Origin: Prevotellaceae bacterium
GTDB taxonomy: Bacteria; Bacteroidota; Bacteroidia; Bacteroidales; Bacteroidaceae
Assembly: GCA_030523505.1 (NCBI GenBank)
Contig: JAUNIK010000150.1
Coordinates: 1 to 6,791, forward strand
Direction of reading: 5' to 3'
Length of the DNA stretch: 6,791 nt
Shown here: piece after piece, positions 1-3,971 of the stretch
How positions within the stretch are numbered: the stretch's first letter is position 1
Layout of the letters: each line of letters starts with the position of its first letter
Position numbers and translations under genes: made by a program
The notes under the pieces: generated by a model
Database searches by the model: none
What the model was told of the DNA's origin: nothing
The model's input: only the letters and a program-made list of their open reading frames with translations

Positions 1-140
1 CAGATTAATGGCAATTAATGTTAAGCGAAGCTCAAAATCAAATCCGTTTACTGCGAATTCTCGTATAATTATCTGTTTACCAGAAACTTTCGATGCATTT
101 TTGTTATTTTAACTGGACAGCAGTGACCTTAATATATAAT
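1..140. other. AT-rich left edge, no supported gene
   Basis: This stretch is clearly more AT-rich than the coding DNA to its right. The one thing of note is a plus-strand frame open from base 2 to a TAA at 110-112, 36 codons with no stop. It could be the C-terminal tail of a gene entering from the left and converging on the sulfatase gene. The translation shows no family signature that I recognise, and an open frame this short can arise by chance, so I do not call it a gene. The terminator-like hairpin 28 bp after that stop, which has a T-rich tract on the plus strand too, is weakly in favour of a real gene end. Confidence 0.3.
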
Positions 141-167
141 AAAGGCAGGGGGATTTCCTCTGCCTTT
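141..167. terminator. Bidirectional Rho-independent terminator
   Basis: Perfect 8-bp arms AAAGGCAG (141-148) and CTGCCTTT (160-167) enclose an 11-base interior. In that interior GG and CC bases can pair further after one mismatch. The hairpin begins 45 bp after the sulfatase stop codon, where the minus-strand message should end. The A-rich start of one arm gives each strand its T-rich 3' side: CTGCCTTTATTATATATT on the minus strand and TGCCTTTATTGTTGTTTG on the plus strand. Neither U tract is long and pure, so efficiency is uncertain. The symmetry fits the meeting point of two convergent units, but only the minus-strand gene is certain here. Confidence 0.75.
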
Positions 168-212
168 ATTGTTGTTTGTACGAGATATCTCGAGTTACAA
201 TGACCATCGTGC

Positions 213-1865
213 TTATTTCGGGGCGGGCTCGACCATGGTGCTGTTGGCCCACTGGGTGTACTGCTTGAGCATCTTCTTCAGACGCTTCGGGTACTGGGCG
301 GATACATCATGCTGCTCTGAACGATCTTCATTGAGATTGTAGAGCTCCCACGGCTTCTTGTCGCCGGCCTGGATTAGTTTCCATCCGTCGGCAGAGATGA
401 GAGCTTTCTCGCGGAAATGCTCGAAACCGATATAGTCATGGCCTTTGCGCTTACCCTTCTTGAATATAGGATTCATGCTCACTCCCTGGAATGGGATGAT
501 GTCATTGCCTTTATACTGTGTTGGGTAGTCGGCACCTGTGAGGTCGAGGCATGTTGCCATTACATCAATGACATGGCATGGAGCATCGGTGATGCTGCCA
601 GCAGGAGTCTTGATGCCCTTTGGCCAGTGGGCAATCATCGGTGTGCAGATACCGCCTTCGTACATCTTGGCTTTCCAGAAACGGAAAGGAGTGTTTGCCA
701 CATTCGCCCATTCTGGGCCGAGCGATGCATAGGTGGTTTCTGGTCCAGGCATCACTTCCTTGTTCTTTGGATATACCATCTGCCGCCCGTCGCGAGTCAT
801 GTCCGGACGGTCGTTTTCTCCTTGTTCAAAGTTCATGCACACCTCTGGCGAACATCCATTGTCGCTCATGAAGAGGATAAGGGTGTTGTCCAACTGACCG
901 GTACGCTCGAGTTCGGCAAGGACTCGTCCGATCTGTTCGTCCATACAGTCAATCATTGCTGCATGAACAGCCATAGCTCGTGCATCCCACTCGGCATCAG
1001 GATTGGTGTCCCATTCCTTTTTGCTCTGTCGTGCTGAGAGATAGTCGGTGGCATCGCCAAAGATTCCGAGCTGCTGCATTCGTGCAAAACGCTCTTCGCG
1101 AATGGCCTGCCAGCCTTTCTTGTAAGTATTCTCATATTTCTTGATGTAACGCTCAGGAGCCATGAGAGGCCAGTGAGGCGAGTGATATGAGAGGTACATG
1201 AAGAATGGGCGTTCATCGTCGGCATATCGACGTACATACTGCACAGCACTGTCGGTAAGTGCAATGGTGCTGTAGTAATCCTTTGGCACCTCCTTGATAG
1301 GAGTCTCACCATCGACGAGCGAGAATGGGTCGTAGTAGTCGACAACGCCATAGATTGTGCCATAGTGATTTTCAAAACCACGGTTCACAGGATAGTCCTC
1401 GAGTTTGGTGAATGGATCATAGAACACCTGATGGTTGAGCCAGTCGCGCTGGTCTTCGCGGAGTGGTGTTTCTGCCACATGCCATTTGCCAATCATTCCG
1501 GTGGCATAGCCATTCTCGCGGAGCACTTCGGCTATGGTAACACCGTTGTGTGTCATAGTGCCACGATATCCCGGGAGCTGCTGGTCGAAAGTCATTCGTC
1601 CGATGCCAGCCTGATGAGGATAGAGTCCGGTGAGGAGTGAGGCGCGTGTAGGGCAACTTCGTCCGCAGTTGTAGAAGCGGTTGAAGCGCATTCCTTCGGA
1701 TGCCAGTCGGTCGAGGTTAGGGGTTTGTATCTCGGAGCCGTAGCAGCCGAGATCGCTGTAGCCGAGGTCGTCGGCAAGGATGAGGAGTATGTTTGGGCGC
1801 TGGTCTTGTGCTTGGGAGCCTATCGCCGCCATACCCATCATCATGAGGGAGATTTTTTTATTCAT
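213..1865 (-). CDS. Secreted arylsulfatase-type sulfatase, serine-type formylglycine site
   Basis: This 550-residue sulfatase of the alkaline-phosphatase superfamily hydrolyses sulfate esters, here probably on a PUL glycan. Residues 1-19 form a Sec signal peptide (two lysines, a Met/Leu/Gly-rich core, likely cleavage SQA|Q), so it acts in the periplasm or beyond. Visible active-site positions: metal ligands D32-D33 and D335-N336; formylglycine motif S70-C-P-T-R74 followed by LLTG; K127 and H129 in GKWH; H231 in SPHWP; K400 in KMYEGG. These match the Pseudomonas AtsA set. The segment YKKGWQAIREERFARMQQLG (248-267) and GPEWANVANTPFR also recall AtsA-like enzymes (perhaps SulfAtlas S1_4, inferred). 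The C-terminal subdomain carries WELYNLNEDR (506-515). Length is normal and the gene looks intact. An in-frame TAA lies 3 bp upstream of the ATG, which fixes the longest start. No Shine-Dalgarno sequence is seen, as is usual in Bacteroidota. The Ser-type site implies maturation by a radical-SAM anSME encoded elsewhere. The sulfated substrate is unknown. Confidence 0.95.
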   Translation of the reverse strand: MNKKISLMMMGMAAIGSQAQDQRPNILLILADDLGYSDLGCYGSEIQTPNLDRLASEGMRFNRFYNCGRSCPTRASLLTGLYPHQAGIGRMTFDQQLPGYRGTMTHNGVTIAEVLRENGYATGMIGKWHVAETPLREDQRDWLNHQVFYDPFTKLEDYPVNRGFENHYGTIYGVVDYYDPFSLVDGETPIKEVPKDYYSTIALTDSAVQYVRRYADDERPFFMYLSYHSPHWPLMAPERYIKKYENTYKKGWQAIREERFARMQQLGIFGDATDYLSARQSKKEWDTNPDAEWDARAMAVHAAMIDCMDEQIGRVLAELERTGQLDNTLILFMSDNGCSPEVCMNFEQGENDRPDMTRDGRQMVYPKNKEVMPGPETTYASLGPEWANVANTPFRFWKAKMYEGGICTPMIAHWPKGIKTPAGSITDAPCHVIDVMATCLDLTGADYPTQYKGNDIIPFQGVSMNPIFKKGKRKGHDYIGFEHFREKALISADGWKLIQAGDKKPWELYNLNEDRSEQHDVSAQYPKRLKKMLKQYTQWANSTMVEPAPK

Positions 1866-1893
1866 AGGTTATGGAATTAATTAGTGCGAGGTG

Positions 1894-1920
1894 GATTGAC
1901 AAAAACCATAAAAACCCCTT
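1894..1920. repeat. Left arm of the terminal inverted repeat
   Basis: GATTGACAAAAAC (1894-1906) is the exact reverse complement of 2317-2329. After a six-base unpaired spacer, AACCCCTT (1913-1920) is the exact reverse complement of 2302-2309. The whole arm is thus 21 paired bases in two blocks. It lies 28 bp upstream of the sulfatase start codon. On the minus strand the inner block becomes AAGGGG followed by five T residues. Confidence 0.85.
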
Positions 1921-2045
1921 TAAGAGGATGGGTGCCTAACAGCACCTGACGCTATACTTCCACTTTGTTCTTATAAGAATAAATTCTTAACGCCCAAACT
2001 GAAAGCATATCATCACTTTCTTTCAGAAAGCTTTCATCCTCTTAA
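1920..2045 (-). other. 11-bp stem with an adjoining small hairpin
   Basis: TTAAGAGGATG (1920-1930) pairs perfectly with CATCCTCTTAA (2035-2045). Directly inside the left arm, GGTGC (1931-1935) and GCACC (1942-1946) form a 5-bp hairpin with a six-base loop. The enclosed region also holds a perfect 12-bp palindrome, TTCTTATAAGAA (1968-1979), and complementary CTGAAAG (1999-2005) and CTTTCAG (2019-2025). In the folded minus-strand RNA this would be the 3' domain of the element, a closed multi-helix arm. Confidence 0.55.
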
Positions 2046-2046
2046 T

Positions 2047-2178
2047 GGCGATAAACAGGCTCGTTTCACTCGCGATAAACCAAGCTACGCGCTGAGAACC
2101 CACTGAGAGGGCTGGAGCACGGAGATCGCTTACGCGGACGTGGGTATCCGGATGGCTGTTTATTTTCGGTTTATCGCC
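2047..2178 (-). other. Central stem with two competing partners
   Basis: GGCGATAAAC (2047-2056) is the exact complement of GTTTATCGCC (2169-2178). A second copy, GCGATAAACC (2072-2081), is the exact complement of GGTTTATCGC (2168-2177), so the two copies compete for one partner. ATAAACAG (2051-2058) also matches CTGTTTAT (2156-2163). Inside, ACCCAC (2098-2103) pairs with GTGGGT (2140-2145). These alternatives could let an RNA switch between folds, or they may be remnants of internal duplication. Confidence 0.5.
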
Positions 2179-2305
2179 TTGCGGTTATGTCGAGTGGTGA
2201 GTAGCACCACGCTGATGTGAGTGGTTCAAAATATCTGAGAGTTTACTCACAAGGATTTTGAGGCGCTCATAGCAGCAAGCCGACAGGCTCGACATAACCA
2301 CAAGG
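2177..2305 (-). other. 18-bp stem that favours minus-strand RNA
   Basis: Bases 2177-2194 and 2288-2305 are reverse complements at 17 of 18 positions. The only mismatch (C at 2182 against A at 2300) becomes a G-U pair when the minus strand is transcribed, but stays an A-C mismatch in plus-strand RNA. This points to an RNA made in the same direction as the PUL genes. The 93-base loop holds smaller pairings, including a possible pseudoknot at 2216-2261. The last four bases of the right arm are also needed by the inner block of the terminal repeat, so the two helices cannot both form completely. Confidence 0.6.
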
Positions 2306-2329
2306 GGTTGATTCCTGTTTTTGTCAATC
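2302..2329. repeat. Right arm of the terminal inverted repeat
   Basis: AAGGGGTT (2302-2309) and GTTTTTGTCAATC (2317-2329) are the complements of the left arm, separated by a seven-base spacer against six on the left. The outer end lies 8 bp from the susD-like stop codon. The flanking bases just outside the two arms (GAGGTG on the left, ATCCAA on the right) do not form a direct duplication. Confidence 0.85.
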
Positions 2330-2337
2330 ATCCAATT

Positions 2338-3951
2338 TTATTGAGCATCGTTCCAGCCTGGGTTCTGGGCGAGGCCAGGCACGAGTTGCTTCTCGTTGTA
2401 TGGAATTGGCCAGAGATAGTCGCGGGATGTGAATGTCTTCTGATAATCAGAATAAGACACAGTGACGAGTTGTCCCTGCTCGTTGACATAGGTGAGGCCC
2501 TTTGGATTGAATGTAGCAACCTTCTCTGCAATCTTATAACGGCGGATATCGAAGAAACGATGTCCCTCAAGGGCGAGCTCTACGATGCGCTCATGACGAA
2601 CTGCAGTGCGGAGAGTCTCCTGGGTAGAAGCTGTAATGGCTGGCATGTTTACATCCGAACGCTGACGAATCTGGTTGATGTAATCACGTGCCTTATCCAG
2701 TTCCACACCCTGCTCAATACGAGCCTCAGCTGCGATGAGGAGCACTTCTGCATAGCGAAGGATGATGAAGTTGATGCCACAGTTGGTACGGTTACTTGTA
2801 CCGATGTCCTCAGCATTGATATACTTTACAGGAAGCAGACCAGTCTTTGCCACCTGGTAGCTAGCACCGATAGCATCGGCTGTACCACTACCTTCAATAG
2901 AGTTATAAACCTCACCGTTAGGAAGGATAGAACCAGGATAGAATACTGTGTACGACAAACGAGGGTCGCGGTTTACATAAGGATTCTTGGCATCATACGA
3001 AGGATCATCGTCGATCATCTTGCCATTGAGTGTCTCATACTCATCAACAAGCTGCTTTGTAACAGAAAGCCCAGAACCATTGTTGCCCATTGACACTGCA
3101 CCGAAGTCGTTCATCACGCTGTTAGCATAAAGGTCTTTCACATGCTGCTTGTCAAGAATCACCTCGCAGTTGTTCTCATGAGCATAGTCGAAGAGTTCTT
3201 GGAAGTTTGGAAGGAGGCTGTAGGTATTGAGTGCGATGACTGCATCGGCTGCCTTCTGTGCCTTCTTGAGATAGTCGGCTGTGCGGTTGTCATCGCCTGT
3301 GACATTACCTGCTGCGAAGAGCATTGTGCGAGCAAGAACACCGAGAGCAGCGCCCTTTGTGACACGGCCTATCTCGCTTGCTGTTACAGGGAGGTCGGTA
3401 GCAGCGGCATTGAGTTCGGTTTCGATGAAATCATAGATTTCGGCAGCGGAATTGCGGGTGAGTTCTTTTGACTCAGCAATACCGATAGGGGTTGTCACGA
3501 GTGGCACTCCACCGAAATATGATACGAGGCGTGAGTAGAAATAAGCACGGAGTGTACGAACCTCGGCTGTATATGTCTTGACACGTGCTGGGTCGGTTGG
3601 GGTGACCTTCTCGATGTTTGCCATATAGTTGTTACAGAGACGGATTCCCTTATAGAGATCGTTCCATGTGCTTGAGAAGAGGCCAGTCTGTGTGTCGGCG
3701 ATATCTGTCTCGACGCGAGCCTCGTCAGAGTTGTTGAAGGTAGCACAACCGAGGTCGGTCATGATGTCACGACGAATCATTGTGCCTGGTCCCTCAAGAT
3801 AGCGGTAGATGGCATTTGCAGCCTGCATGGCATCATTGTCGGTCTGCCAGTAGGTCTCTGCTGAGAGACGGTCAGTTGGTATCGTCTCGAGTACATCGCC
3901 ACATCCTACGAGTGTGAGTGCGAATGCAGCAGTAAATATATATTTCTTCAT
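2338..3951 (-). CDS. SusD/RagB-family surface glycan-binding lipoprotein
   Basis: This 537-residue lipoprotein is the lid-like glycan-binding partner of the SusC-like transporter encoded just upstream, and sits on the outer leaflet of the outer membrane. The N-terminus has two lysines, a hydrophobic stretch and the lipobox L14-V-G-C17, so Cys17 is the predicted lipidated residue. The following ETIPTDRLSAETYWQTDNDA is typical of the N-terminal SusD-like helical (TPR) domain. The C-terminal SusD/RagB domain shows RYAEVLL (399-405), GHRFFDIRRY (463-472) and the family ending YLWPIPYNE...QNPGW (512-533). Length is normal for the family and there is no frameshift. An in-frame TAA lies 12 bp upstream of the ATG, confirming the start. 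Spacing to the SusC-like stop is 20 bp, so the two are surely co-transcribed. SusD-family sequence does not reveal the bound glycan; the downstream sulfatase suggests a sulfated one (inference). Confidence 0.97.
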   Translation of the reverse strand: MKKYIFTAAFALTLVGCGDVLETIPTDRLSAETYWQTDNDAMQAANAIYRYLEGPGTMIRRDIMTDLGCATFNNSDEARVETDIADTQTGLFSSTWNDLYKGIRLCNNYMANIEKVTPTDPARVKTYTAEVRTLRAYFYSRLVSYFGGVPLVTTPIGIAESKELTRNSAAEIYDFIETELNAAATDLPVTASEIGRVTKGAALGVLARTMLFAAGNVTGDDNRTADYLKKAQKAADAVIALNTYSLLPNFQELFDYAHENNCEVILDKQHVKDLYANSVMNDFGAVSMGNNGSGLSVTKQLVDEYETLNGKMIDDDPSYDAKNPYVNRDPRLSYTVFYPGSILPNGEVYNSIEGSGTADAIGASYQVAKTGLLPVKYINAEDIGTSNRTNCGINFIILRYAEVLLIAAEARIEQGVELDKARDYINQIRQRSDVNMPAITASTQETLRTAVRHERIVELALEGHRFFDIRRYKIAEKVATFNPKGLTYVNEQGQLVTVSYSDYQKTFTSRDYLWPIPYNEKQLVPGLAQNPGWNDAQ

Positions 3952-3971
3952 AATTGAATAGTCTTAGGTGA

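Larger units (their letters stand above)
1894..2329 (-). repeat. 436-bp inverted-repeat-bounded structured element
   Basis: This stretch fills nearly all of the gap between the susD-like gene and the sulfatase gene and has no plausible ORF. It begins and ends with perfect 13-base inverted repeats and contains several further long pairings: 1920-1930 with 2035-2045, 2047-2056 with 2169-2178, and 2177-2194 with 2288-2305. Such dense complementarity is not expected in an ordinary spacer. Without it the flanking genes would be 36 bp apart, like operon neighbours. It may be a MITE-like non-autonomous insertion, a structured RNA read through in the operon message, or an invertible segment. I see no transposase, no clear target-site duplication and no motif of a known RNA class. 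The minus-strand assignment rests on one G-U pair (see the 18-bp stem). The repeat structure is seen directly; its nature is inferred. Confidence 0.7.

Noticed and set aside
417..1037. 206-codon open frame on the plus strand
   Set aside because: It lies wholly antisense to the sulfatase, whose active-site motifs prove the minus-strand reading. The translation has no family signature.
2048..2080. Start of a CRISPR-like array (repeated GCGATAAAC)
   Set aside because: Only two short copies 24 bp apart, with no regular unit. They are better explained as alternative stem partners.
2221..2260. Bacteroides-type promoter on the minus strand (TTG ... TATTTTG)
   Set aside because: The -7 box is off by one base from TAnnTTTG and the spacer is 16 bp, where about 19-21 is expected. 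Too weak to call.
1894..2329. A known RNA (tmRNA, RNase P RNA, SRP RNA, riboswitch) or group I/II intron
   Set aside because: I found no conserved motifs of these classes, and an intron would not be expected between two intact genes. A covariance-model search would be needed to exclude a diverged member.
1894..2329. Complete insertion sequence
   Set aside because: Too short for a transposase gene, with no ORF and no evident target-site duplication. Only a non-autonomous element would be possible.
2308..3093. 261-codon open frame on the plus strand
   Set aside because: It overlaps the SusD-like C-terminal domain on the opposite strand and begins at a TTG in the right arm of the repeat. It is a shadow of the biased codon use of the real gene.
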